This document shows positions 38,317 to 47,900 of a stretch of DNA of 64,000 bases, one piece after another (position 1 is the stretch's first letter; every line of letters starts with the position of its first letter). The stretch lies in assembly GCF_017255015.1 (NCBI RefSeq), contig NZ_JAFKCS010000005.1, forward strand, positions 122,859 to 186,858. The letters are read 5' to 3'. The notes beneath the pieces were generated by a model, which was not told the DNA's origin, did not search any database, and saw only the letters and a program-made list of their open reading frames with translations. Source of the DNA: Bowmanella yangjiangensis (GTDB taxonomy: Bacteria; Pseudomonadota; Gammaproteobacteria; Enterobacterales; Alteromonadaceae). A program made the position numbers and the translations under genes.

Positions 38317-39342
38317 ATGAAAAATACAGTTAGCTGTTTTATGTATTCCTTGGTTCTATTGGTGTTAAGCGTAATATCAAACCCAGGTGCAGCCGGGGAA
38401 AAATCGGCAGATGATCCCTTTCACTACTCAGTAAATCTCCCACAATCCTATAACGAGTCAACACGGACTTATCCTGTTATTTTCCTCATCGATAGCAGTC
38501 CTTTTTATAAAGGCGATTACTTTGGTGAAACTACTGAAACGATTCGGCGCCTTGAGAAGTTTCACGACTTCCCCGAAACGATCATTGTTGAGGTGGAGGT
38601 AAAACAGCTGTATCGATATGTCACACGTGAGCGAAACACCTTGAGCGATTGGCTCGGTATGGAACTTAGCCCTCTCATTGCGAAACAGTACCGAACTCAG
38701 ACGCGCAATGTCATCGTTGGCTTCTCATATACTGCTGGCGGCCTGATGAACTCCGTTGCATTGCGGAAGAATTCATTTAGCACGGTTATCAGTTTGTCTC
38801 CGGTTTTTGAGTCGGTCCGTGATGTACCTGCAGCACTATCTAACGTCGACTTAGTGCCACGCAACTTGGCTGTGTTTGGTAATGAAAATCATCGACTCAT
38901 ACAATTCTACCAACCCCTGCTGAAGTCCTCAGATACGGCTGAGTTATCCATTATCTCGCTGCCACAAGAGAACCATCAGTCCGTCTTGGTTCCTGGGTTA
39001 CGGGCATCACTGTTACGCACTTTTTCGGATTACCAGTTACCGAGCTATTCGTCCTTCCTTGAACATGACTATACACCCCAAACGTTAATGGAGTTATTTA
39101 AACACCGAACGGTAGCCTACGGTGTTGCACCTGAACCCTCGGCACTTTCAGACTTATTCCTCGAGGCAGCAAAGGTCTACACCCAAATGGGCAAGTTTGA
39201 ATTGGCCGAGCAACACTGGCGCTTCACTGAGTCGGAACACAAGTCGTACTTTATAGCGCAAATTATTGATGAGCTTGAACGTGGTCAGCAAGTTGAATTG
39301 GCTCAAAAAGCTCGCGCTCTGCGTCAAAAACTAGGTTTATAG
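38317..39342 (+). CDS. Exported alpha/beta-hydrolase of the esterase-D/Fes-like type, atypical active site
   Basis: This 341-residue protein starts at ATG 38317, immediately after the PhzF stop. It has a signal peptide (to about NPGAAG) and then an esterase-like fold: YSVNLPQSY, YPVIFLIDSSPF and a long HDFPETIIVEVE strand. The nucleophile region reads VGFSYTAGG instead of GxSxGG, so the Ser is present but the elbow is unusual. A His in NHQSVLVPG is in the right place for the triad. The C-terminus has a short TPR-like helix pair (YTQMGKFELAEQHWRF). It belongs to the LysR-controlled unit. An iron-siderophore-esterase-like role is possible but not shown. Confidence 0.65.
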   Translation: MKNTVSCFMYSLVLLVLSVISNPGAAGEKSADDPFHYSVNLPQSYNESTRTYPVIFLIDSSPFYKGDYFGETTETIRRLEKFHDFPETIIVEVEVKQLYRYVTRERNTLSDWLGMELSPLIAKQYRTQTRNVIVGFSYTAGGLMNSVALRKNSFSTVISLSPVFESVRDVPAALSNVDLVPRNLAVFGNENHRLIQFYQPLLKSSDTAELSIISLPQENHQSVLVPGLRASLLRTFSDYQLPSYSSFLEHDYTPQTLMELFKHRTVAYGVAPEPSALSDLFLEAAKVYTQMGKFELAEQHWRFTESEHKSYFIAQIIDELERGQQVELAQKARALRQKLGL

Positions 39343-39379
39343 CTTTATATCGTAGAAAGCTAATTTATGAGGATTAATA

Positions 39380-40267
39380 ATGAGCATATGTAGATTATTA
39401 AGATCGTTGAAGGCAGCGTCTACTGTATTTGTCTTTTTGCTATCATTCCAAGCACCTGCGCTTGGCGCAGAAATCGAAATCGACGGTGAGTTATTCGAAG
39501 TCAATCGCGTTAATCAACATGTACTCATTGCCAGCCAGTCGTTTGGTACAACACGGATCAATTTCGGTATCGTTGTGGGTTCGGATGAGGTGGTGTTGAT
39601 TTCATCTATGATGCGGCGTAATACGCAGAGTGTTGAAAAGTTAGTTCGACATGTCAGCGGCAAGCCAATCAAGAAAGTTTTGGTAATTGATTCAGATCCT
39701 TTCCATCATCATGGCAGCTCCTATTTTCGTGACCGCGGCGCCACGATCATTGGGCATGAAAATCTCATTGCGCAGGGCGTCAAGATAGATATTAGCTTTT
39801 CCGATGAGCTTCTGATCGATGTTGGCACCGAGACCATTCGAATGACCCATTCAGCAGCTCATACGCTCGACCATGTGTTCGTTACGTTGGAGTCAAGCAA
39901 CCTGGTCTTCGCCGGAGATGCTCTACGCAACGACTGGCTTATTTACGCTGGACCCAATGGCTGGCCTGCCCATATTAGTGCCTTGCGAGGCATTGTCGCT
40001 GAGCGGCCTGACTCAACAATGTATGTCCCTGGCAACAGAGGGCAAAAGGTCAGCAGCTCGGCCGCTGAGCTCAACGAGATAATTGGTATCTATGAAGGCT
40101 TCAGCAAATTGTCTCAGAGGCTGGCAAGCGAGGGTTTATCTGCTGAAGAGACCGCCAATCATCAAGAAATCCAAACTCTATTGCAAAGATTGGAGCGTTA
40201 CGACGAATTCTCAACTTACACCGTTCACCATGTCGAAGACGTGCTGAAAAAACATGACACATTGTAG
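39380..40267 (+). CDS. Exported metallo-beta-lactamase-fold protein with degenerate metal motif
   Basis: This 295-residue protein starts after GAGGATTAATA. It has a signal peptide (APALG-A) and the MBL fold (NFGIVVGSDEVVLISS, SAAHTLDHVFVTLESSNLVFAGDALRND). The key HxHxDH box is missing: the aligned segment reads IDSDPFHHHGSS, so the first two His and the Asp are replaced. Later His (AAHTLDH) and Asp (AGDAL) remain. It is therefore either inactive or binds metal differently. A short alpha-helical C-terminal extension follows. It resembles the MBL proteins that accompany quinoprotein or sulfur systems. Confidence 0.7.
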   Translation: MSICRLLRSLKAASTVFVFLLSFQAPALGAEIEIDGELFEVNRVNQHVLIASQSFGTTRINFGIVVGSDEVVLISSMMRRNTQSVEKLVRHVSGKPIKKVLVIDSDPFHHHGSSYFRDRGATIIGHENLIAQGVKIDISFSDELLIDVGTETIRMTHSAAHTLDHVFVTLESSNLVFAGDALRNDWLIYAGPNGWPAHISALRGIVAERPDSTMYVPGNRGQKVSSSAAELNEIIGIYEGFSKLSQRLASEGLSAEETANHQEIQTLLQRLERYDEFSTYTVHHVEDVLKKHDTL

Positions 40268-40277
40268 AGGACTTTAA

Positions 40278-40358
40278 ATGATAACTTTAAGGGAAGTCGC
40301 TTACTCATATCTAAGGCCGCCGACCTCAATTATTGACGTCTGCGCTGAAGCCACATAA
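40278..40358 (+). other. 26-codon ORF with good ribosome site, possible truncated gene
   Basis: ATG 40278 follows AGAGGACTTTAA and opens a 26-residue frame (MITLREVAYSYLRPPTS...) that stops inside the 3' end of the convergent flavodoxin gene. The strong start and immediate decay suggest the first codons of a gene whose remainder was lost when the neighbouring block was joined here. Confidence 0.3.
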
Positions 40359-40958
40359 GGCACGGTCAACAGTATTATTGTCGATAACGTTTTCATTTAG
40401 ATTCAATTTCTTGGCCAACACAGCAACGCGCTGACCTAGATACTGTGCTGTAGCCTTGTCTACTTTATGTACACCCTGGTCATTCACATGTGCCACCACA
40501 CCAAGCTGACTTCCTAATCGGTTAACGTTCTGCTTGGTGTAGCCATGCGCTGCGTCAATGCTGACCCACAACATGCCCTGCTGGCAGGCGAGGGTAAAAA
40601 AGTAGTGCAAGGTGCCTGATTGATCGCCATTCGGTGCGCTTCCGCAAGTAAAGCCGGCCGCAAGCTTATTCGCCCATAACTGCTCGCACCACAATTCGCT
40701 GGTGGCATCGGCGAAGGCTTTAAACTGGCTGGCAACCCCACCCATATAGGTCGGAGAACCAAAGATAATTGCGTCGCATGAACCCAACTGCGTAAGTACC
40801 TCTTGGTCGACAAAACGACCCTCAACGAGTTGATTTTTGTCAATGCGAAAACGCAGAACTTCGACTGCTTCGGTTGCAAGAGCACCTTGCTCAATTGCTT
40901 GAGCTAGCGTTTCGGTCGCGCCGGTCGCGCTAAAATAGACGATACCGAGTTTAGTCAT
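40326..40958 (-). CDS. Flavodoxin-family (WrbA-like) FMN protein
   Basis: This 210-residue protein has the FMN phosphate-binding loop FSATGATET near the N-terminus and an isoalloxazine-binding loop GSPTYMGGVASQF, as in WrbA/NAD(P)H:quinone oxidoreductases. It probably reduces quinones or acts in redox stress. It is the last gene of a LysR-permease-flavodoxin operon: its ATG overlaps the permease stop (ATGA) and has AAGGAGAGG upstream. Confidence 0.82.
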   Translation of the reverse strand: MTKLGIVYFSATGATETLAQAIEQGALATEAVEVLRFRIDKNQLVEGRFVDQEVLTQLGSCDAIIFGSPTYMGGVASQFKAFADATSELWCEQLWANKLAAGFTCGSAPNGDQSGTLHYFFTLACQQGMLWVSIDAAHGYTKQNVNRLGSQLGVVAHVNDQGVHKVDKATAQYLGQRVAVLAKKLNLNENVIDNNTVDRALCGFSADVNN

Positions 40959-42190
40959 GGCCTCTCCTTAACTGCAGAAGTGCGGTGCGCTTTGAACTCT
41001 AATCCGATGTAGATGCTGAAGAAGCAAAGCACGGCATAAATCATCTGCAAACCGATACTCCACATAATTCCTGTAAGTAGTAGTAAGCCGATGCCGATAA
41101 GTAAGCGATATTTCATCGCTAATAAGCGCCATGCAGCAAACATCGTTGCCATATAAATGAGCACGAATACCCCATTGGCTGCGGTAATTAGCGCTTCCAA
41201 ATCAAGATTCGAAACAAAGGTGAGGAGAAGCATTAAGGCGTTAATCGCCAAGATAAAGGTCATTGCCGTCGTTGGCATGCTATGTTTATTACGTTGGCCG
41301 AGGGCAGCCGGAAGTACCTTTTTATCCGCAAAACTTGCCACTAAGCGCGACAAGCTGGCAAGGTAAACATTTACCGTTGCTAAACCACCAGCCACCCCCA
41401 AAACCCCAATTAACATTACTCCAGCTTTGCCGAGCTTGAGTTTGGCAATCCCCATAATTGCGACTTTTGCCGCGGTGGGATACAACACCAGCATTAATGT
41501 TGTCGCCACATAGATACCGCCGACTAGCAAACACCCATAAACCATTGCAGGCATTACATCTCGCTGTGGATGACGAAAGTCTTCGGCCAGATGCGTGATG
41601 GCTTCTAAGCCAAGGAAGCTCCAAAAGGCAATTCCGATACCTTTGAGTAGAGTTTCAAGCTCAGGCACCGAGGGCTGCCATGTGGCGCTTACTTGCGCTG
41701 TCGGCACTGCAAGCAAAACCACAATTAGCGCTACCACAGCCAAAGTGATCCCTAGTTGTACAACCGCAGATAGTTTCAGTCCGCGTTGATTTATCAGGAA
41801 CAATAATGCCAGGGTGAGTAGCTCACATACCAATAGCCATATCCCCGATATGCCCGTTAAATCACTGAAAAAGGTAAACGTAATCAACATGGCGGCAGGT
41901 GCGCCGAAGGGAACAACACAAATAAATAATAGCCCTAAACTCTGCCCTAACCTGACACCAAACGCCTGCTCGACAAAGTGTGCGGGGCCCCCCGCATGAG
42001 GATAGTTTGCGGCCAACTTGCCCATGACAAGTGCCACCGGGATGATCATCAATGTGAGCAGCAACCATACAGCTACGCTATCAACCCCCGAACTATTAAG
42101 CGTTAGCTGCGGCAGGATAAAAACACCGGTCCCTAATAGTGTCGTCGCGACCAGCCCCGCGCCTTGCCAACGGGAAATTTTACTACTCAT
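40955..42190 (-). CDS. APC-superfamily amino acid permease, YjeH-like
   Basis: This 411-residue protein has about twelve membrane helices. The helix-1 motif TTLLGTGVFILPQL is an APC substrate-binding signature. HAGGPAHFVEQAFG and a helix-6 region GIGIAFWSFLGLEAITHLAEDFRHP follow. It most resembles YjeH, an exporter of methionine and branched-chain amino acids; this assignment is by pattern. It overlaps the LysR gene (ATGA) upstream and the flavodoxin gene downstream, so all three are translationally coupled. Confidence 0.82.
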   Translation of the reverse strand: MSSKISRWQGAGLVATTLLGTGVFILPQLTLNSSGVDSVAVWLLLTLMIIPVALVMGKLAANYPHAGGPAHFVEQAFGVRLGQSLGLLFICVVPFGAPAAMLITFTFFSDLTGISGIWLLVCELLTLALLFLINQRGLKLSAVVQLGITLAVVALIVVLLAVPTAQVSATWQPSVPELETLLKGIGIAFWSFLGLEAITHLAEDFRHPQRDVMPAMVYGCLLVGGIYVATTLMLVLYPTAAKVAIMGIAKLKLGKAGVMLIGVLGVAGGLATVNVYLASLSRLVASFADKKVLPAALGQRNKHSMPTTAMTFILAINALMLLLTFVSNLDLEALITAANGVFVLIYMATMFAAWRLLAMKYRLLIGIGLLLLTGIMWSIGLQMIYAVLCFFSIYIGLEFKAHRTSAVKERP

Positions 42191-43059
42191 TCCTGCGATT
42201 CCATCAGATAGTTAACAAACTTTCTCACAACCTGATTTGAGGCCAGCTCGGGGCGAACAGCAAGCTGCAGTGCAACGGTGCGCATATGACCGTTTTCTAG
42301 CTTGAGTCTCACCACATCTGAGGTACTTTTTTGCCTTAGAAACCAGAGGGGGAGCCAGGCAAAGCCAATTTGTTGCTGGATACCCTGCCAAGCTTGTTCT
42401 AAATTACTGACTGTCAAACGACTCGCTGAACCCAGCCAGCCGGAATTTACGTTGTTACGCAAGCCAGCATCCCGAATGACAAACTGCCTATGTTGCTCAA
42501 GTTTGTTGAGTGTATGCGCTTTATCCTTCATAACTGAATGCGACTCGTGCGCAACAGCGAAAAGATCAACGGTTGTCACCAATTGCGATACGTAGCCTTT
42601 GGGAATTGAGCTGGCAATGCCAACATCTACCGTGCCGTCATCTAATAGCTCACCACAGCGTGACAATACTGTTTCATGTAATTGAATATTGAGTTCCGGA
42701 AAGTCTGTGCTAAGTCGGGAGAGAGCCGACCACAGCTGAGCGGTGGGAAATAGAATATCCACTGCCAGGTTAAAGGTCGTACGAATTTCTCGGTGTTGTG
42801 AAATAGCATCATGTTCAAGGGCGTCAGCGTGACCAATTAAGGTCCTTGCTGCCGTGAGCAGGCTGTCGCCGTAGGGTGTGAGTGCCGCTTTACGCCCAAC
42901 TACTTCAAACAGTTGCTTCCCTACAGTGCTTTCCAACTTTTTTATACTATGGCTGATGGTCGACTGCGTCTTAAACAGGGCGTCACCGGCTTGAGCGAAT
43001 CCCCCGTTATCGACTACCGCAATAAACATGCTCCATTGTTCTAAGGATATGCGGTGCAT
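42187..43059 (-). CDS. LysR-family transcriptional regulator (permease operon)
   Basis: This 290-residue regulator starts at ATG 43059, which has GGGGGAAGC just upstream. The frame continues to 43107 without support. The HTH is at FIAVVDNGGFAQAGDALFKTQSTISHSIKKLE. The effector domain follows, with the family's usual two lobes. It is unusual in being the first gene of the operon it presumably controls, co-directional and overlapping the permease, rather than divergent. A divergent nearby target is absent. Confidence 0.87.
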   Translation of the reverse strand: MHRISLEQWSMFIAVVDNGGFAQAGDALFKTQSTISHSIKKLESTVGKQLFEVVGRKAALTPYGDSLLTAARTLIGHADALEHDAISQHREIRTTFNLAVDILFPTAQLWSALSRLSTDFPELNIQLHETVLSRCGELLDDGTVDVGIASSIPKGYVSQLVTTVDLFAVAHESHSVMKDKAHTLNKLEQHRQFVIRDAGLRNNVNSGWLGSASRLTVSNLEQAWQGIQQQIGFAWLPLWFLRQKSTSDVVRLKLENGHMRTVALQLAVRPELASNQVVRKFVNYLMESQE

Positions 43060-43284
43060 TGCTTCCCCCAGTAGGTTATTGCGCCAACTCCTTGAAAGCA
43101 TAAACATCGGTGTAAATTCAGGTTCTTCAATGACGCTTAATTTAGGCCAGAAATGGGAAATCTAATGGCTAACAGGTTCAACGAAAAAGCTAACCCCTTC
43201 ACAACAAGGGGGCAGCCCTCTCAACTGATTATTCAATGGCGTTTGTAGTACCCCAAAAGATGTCGCCATTAGCAACAACACATT

Positions 43285-43914
43285 TTATATTTCTACGCTA
43301 AAGTCGCTGACAGGCAGGCGTACTTTGCGTTGTCCGGCACTTGCATCAGTTTTTGCGCGCTCTCCCAGTGCACAGATAACAGAGGTTCTAAGCTGTTTCT
43401 CTGCAAGTCCTAACACCTCGTCAAAACCTTGGTTTTCGAAGCCGGCCATGGGGCAAGCGTCCACGCCCTTGATTGCAGCGGCTGTTAACAAATTTCCCAG
43501 CGCGATATGTACCTGATTCTCGGCCCACTGGTGAAGCTGTTCCGTCGAAAGCGACAGCATCACTTCTTTCACGTGCTGCTCGAAGCCTGCCAGTGTCCCG
43601 GCTGCAAGACCTCGCTCATATTCAACGTGGGCAAAGTGTTGTTCAATGAACTTCGCATCAATCCGGGTGTTTACTGTCAGAACAAACAAGTGTGAGCAAT
43701 CACCTACCTTTTTTTGCCCCATCGCATATGGAAGCAGCAACGCTTTTATTTCGGGAGACTTAATTACGATTAGCTTGTATGGTTGTAAGCCATAAGCAGA
43801 CGGACTTAAGCGTGTGGCCTCTACAAGTTCTGCGATGACATCATCAGATAGTTTCGTGTTGCTAAACTCACGGACGGCATAGCGCCAGTTTAATGCTTCT
43901 AAAATTGCCATCAT
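43285..43914 (-). CDS. Nitroreductase-family oxidoreductase (NfsB-like)
   Basis: The FMN-dependent nitroreductase fold has 209 residues: an N-terminal RYAVREFSNTKLSDDVIAELVEATRLSPSAYGLQPYK motif for FMN binding, and ACPMAGFENQGFDEVLGL near the C-terminus. The family reduces nitroaromatics and quinones with NAD(P)H. The start at 43914 has AGAGGAC four bases upstream; an adjacent in-frame ATG is at 43911. It lies upstream of and co-directional with the LysR-permease-flavodoxin operon (226-base gap). Confidence 0.87.
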   Translation of the reverse strand: MMAILEALNWRYAVREFSNTKLSDDVIAELVEATRLSPSAYGLQPYKLIVIKSPEIKALLLPYAMGQKKVGDCSHLFVLTVNTRIDAKFIEQHFAHVEYERGLAAGTLAGFEQHVKEVMLSLSTEQLHQWAENQVHIALGNLLTAAAIKGVDACPMAGFENQGFDEVLGLAEKQLRTSVICALGERAKTDASAGQRKVRLPVSDFSVEI

Positions 43915-44249
43915 GTAGTCCTCTTTTGCATGTTCCGGCTTTATATGAGTGATAACGAGCTGTTCTAGCTGCTCGAGTGATAAAGTCTGGGATATGGCCA
44001 GCTGGCCGTTAATAACGAGTGAAGGGATTCGGTGAACGCTAACCCCATTCGTTCAGTCTTGCATCAACAAGCTTGACCCTATGTCTGCTATCAAAAAATG
44101 ATTAAAACCGATACTGAAACACGAAAAAGACATGCTCAGAGCGCGGTAGATCGACTGTAAGAGCCAGGCGACAGAAAATATCTTATTTGGATAAGTTATG
44201 GGTCATATATTTATGTATGCCTACTTAAGGAATTTGTGTAGTCGCTTAT
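43915..44249. other. Intergenic stretch without recognisable content
   Basis: About 335 bases between the nitroreductase gene and the IS3 remnant. No ORF, repeat or RNA is apparent to me. Confidence 0.4.
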
Positions 44250-44873
44250 GAGCTCGCATATTGACCGAATACATGCCTATCCTCTCTACATTGAGGGTGG
44301 TTTGCAGGTCACAGAACCAAGAAACGCTATAAGCTGACGCTGCCATGGCAGCCAATGGTGGTGCCAACAGCCCAATGCTGGTCAAAGGACTTTGTGTCTG
44401 ACCAGTTCAGCAGTGGTAGGCGTGTTCGTGTGCTCAATGTGGTGGATGATTATTCTCAGGAAATGATTGGCCAGTTGGTTTCTGTTTCCATCAGCGGCAG
44501 ACAGGTAGAGAGATTCCTGGACCAATTGACTGAACACAGAGGAAATCCCAACAAGGTTGTTTGCCACAACAGTACAGAATTTACCAGCAAGGTCTATTCT
44601 TCTGGAGTAAGGAAGCGGGTGTCACCTCAGGCTTTATCCAGCCTGGCAAACCAACAAAAAAATGCCTTCGTAGAGAGCCTGAATAGTAAATTCAGGAACG
44701 AATGTCTTATCGCTACCAGATGCTAAATTGAAACTTGGAGGGAGGACTGCAACAAGAGTCTGTCGACCCCTCCAGGCTTTAAACAACTTGTCGCCTATAC
44801 AGTTCGCGGCATCCATTAAAAATTAGACGGCTCAGCTCATCGAGCAAGAGGCACTAAAAATGGGGGCAGGTCA
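44250..44873 (+). pseudogene. IS3-family transposase (OrfB, rve/DDE) remnant with right end
   Basis: Three frames together give an IS3 OrfB C-terminal region. First comes a helical IHAYPLYIEGGLQV part near 44260-44310. Next, from about 44320, comes KLTLPWQPMVVPTAQCWSKDFVSDQFSSGRRVRVLNVVDDYS. After another frame change come ANQQKNAFVESLNSKFRNECL. The middle catalytic Asp region reads VCHNSTEF where VCDNGPEF is expected, so an acidic residue is lost. At least two frameshifts and no N-terminal half mean it is dead. It ends in the IS tip GCACTAAAAATGGGGGCAGG, the same end found inverted at 30748-30847. Confidence 0.88.
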
Positions 44874-44941
44874 CAAGCTGGAAAATCTCATTGAGGCATT
44901 GTTATTAATCTCTGGGAAAGTTCACGGGTAACAACGTTTTT

Positions 44942-47900
44942 TCATCCTTTTTGCATTTTCTCTCGCTCTGTTTCTATCTTCTCATTTAGCTCTGGGGCCA
45001 GTTCTTTTGCTATCTCCAGTGCAACCGTCAGCAGGCCAATTGCTAGCTTAGCTGTTCTGCTATTATTAACATTTGATGGTGCCTGAACATCGGCAGTTTG
45101 CGTCGTGCTCTGCCACCAGTTAATAGCGGTATCGATCACCTTATTTAACACAGCCGGGGCATTGTCATCTGCCTTTAAATTACGCATCTCGTAGAACAAA
45201 CTTTCCGCCATTAATTCGCGCCAATGCGACGGTCTCTCTGTTTCAGGTTTTTGCAGCGTTATGTTGATGGTTTCTCGATAAATATCTTTATTCGACTGCA
45301 GAATGATTGACTGAAGGCGTTTTACTCCTTTTACGTTAACTAGTCCTCGTTTGGTCATCTTAGGCGGGTTAATTAATAGATTTTCAGCTAATGGTTCATC
45401 GCTTAGCATTTCTACCATGCCTGATGGTGCAATACTAAAGTTCGCTTCAAACAAGGTATTGGAATACTGAACGGTTGCTTTTGCTAGCCAATGCCCGCTA
45501 TTTTTAGGATCTGGCGTTACTGTCAACGGACGTATCTTACCCTCGACTTGCAACCTGTCCTCTGCTTTCACACTTTCAGCCCAGGGCAATTCTTCTAAAG
45601 ATTCGACAAGCCGAAAAGGTCCTTCATCGCCTTGTACATATAAACAAAAAAAACGAATGTAAATATCGACAAATTCAGAACTGTTCAAAGAAAGTTTTTG
45701 TTCCTTGTTGATATGATGAATGGGCGGGCTTGTACCATTTAAGAAAGTTACACCATTGGGTAGGGTTACAATGGTAACCAAGGCCCTTTCCCCTAAGCCA
45801 TCCATATAAGTTGCTTCTAGAAGCTGACCGTCTTGGTAAAACGGCAGGTTTAACGCTTTTATTTGAACCTCAGATGATACAAAAAGTGCAGGTGGTAAGC
45901 CGTCTGTGGCCGCTTGGAAGAAACGCCGCAGCGCTTGGCGATATTCATCACCTACGAGTGTTCGCCAGGCTCCCTTCATGTTCGGTACTGAGCTAGTCAT
46001 ACTGGTAAGACTCGGTTCAGCACTATTCAAAAAGCTTGGGAGCTTATCATGCGAATCCTGTTGAACTACATAACCCGCCGACGTATAGCGCAGATAGTCT
46101 TCTGCAACCGGAATAACCTCTGCCAATATAATCTGATCGCTCATAATTACACTTCCACTCGGGAGAAGATCTATTGTGACGGTGAACAGAGTATCGTTAA
46201 GGAGCATTGTCGCCGATCCCGTCCAATAACCTTCCCGTGCTGGATTGTGCGTCATTTCAATGGGGCGCAACAATTTGAGAATGTTATCGCGCTGGCTTTT
46301 ATTAGCTGTATTCAACCAGTTTATGTCCGCTTCATTTTCGACGATGATAAAGCGACCATGGCGGCCCATAATATAGGCAAAATAAAATCGAATGTAGTCT
46401 GTCGCAGTGTCCTTGTTTCGAATTGACAGCTCGTCGGCGGCGGCTCTAATACTCGAATAGTGATCGTTTAGCTCATATACCTTATTTGGGGTAACCAGTA
46501 TGGCCACTATCGGGGTTAAACCTGTGGCACTGGCATATTCGGCTTCCAGTAATTTAGCTTCAGGGAATGAGGTCAGATTGGTTTGTCGAATGTGTGCAAT
46601 GCTGTCTTCCAATTTTGTATTTTTGAACTGTTCTAACGAGGCAAAATACTTAATGGCATCTTTCAGGGCATCACCGTGTAGGTCTTGCCAATTACCGCTC
46701 ATCAATGGTTTTCCTATCCAACCGTCTTGCTTTAGCGCCGCGATTCTATTGCGAATATCTCTGGCTTGTTTTTCGCTAACTTGCGGAAAAGGTGCAATAT
46801 TGGGTGTGGTATAGCGGCTGACCGTTGTGTCGAAGTTGCGCATACGAGTTAAGCCGTCTCGTAGTGCTTGCTCCAAATGCGAATACTCCGCGCATAACTG
46901 CTGTTCAGCTTTTGCTGCCGACGCTCCCACACAGGTGTTGGATTTGCTGGCCAATATATTGCTCATTGAACGCCAGTCGTTTATTAATGTTTCTTGTTTC
47001 GCGCATGGAAGTCCGTCTGGAATTTTCTGAACGATAGTTTTGGCACGCTCGATAATGGGTAGATTGTTCCATCCGCTATATTTCTTCTGAAACCAAATTG
47101 CTGACTCTAAGCTCCACAAGGTGTTTTGCACGTCATTACAGGTTAAGGGGCGTTCAATAGAGGCTTGTTCGATGACATTTAACGAACGTAAAGTTTCCTC
47201 AAAAGTTCTGTTCCCATCTTCTAGCTTATGATAGAAGTTTGCTCTAACCCTATGCAGATAATTGAAACTCGCGTGATAGTTCTTAATACCTAAGGTTTGA
47301 AGCGTTTTTTCTGCACCAAAAATGTTATCAAAGAGTGCGTCAGGCACGTTTTTACTTTGGCTGGACATAAGTGACACTTGATCAATAAGCAGCCAAAAGT
47401 TTTGTATTTTTTCTGAATCATTTTTAGGTGTACCTAGTGTTAAGGACGCACGTTGAAGCACTGCCTCCGCCTCTTTCCATTGCTGGTTGGCCCGATAAAA
47501 ATCAATTCGACCGTTGGAATGCAAGAAACGCAATCGATTCAATTGCTCACTTTCCGCACCTAATGCTGCGGCTAGGTCAATTAACATTTGCTGTTGCAGT
47601 AGTTGCTCCTGAGCTTCTTTGAACAGTGTAACTTTTTGATCTTGCTCATTTTCCTTTTTTTGCTTGGCGTCATTGATTTTTTGCTTAGTAACAGCCCAGT
47701 GATAGGCGAACTGCTCCAGCAATGTCTGTTCATCTATCGGTCCGTCTTCGCGCAGGCGAGCAAATAAGGCGCCTCGTGTGAGGGCGTCTATTTCAGTGAC
47801 TTCTTTTAAGCCAATTTGATCGGCAATCAGTTGGTGATTGGCCAGATTATCAATAAGACTTTTTTTCCAAGCTCGATTGTCAGGGTCACTGATAAGCAAT

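Noticed and set aside
44355-44726. Intact transposase
   Set aside because: The 123-codon frame is only one of several shifted pieces; the N-terminal half is missing and a catalytic acidic residue is replaced, so it is called a pseudogene.
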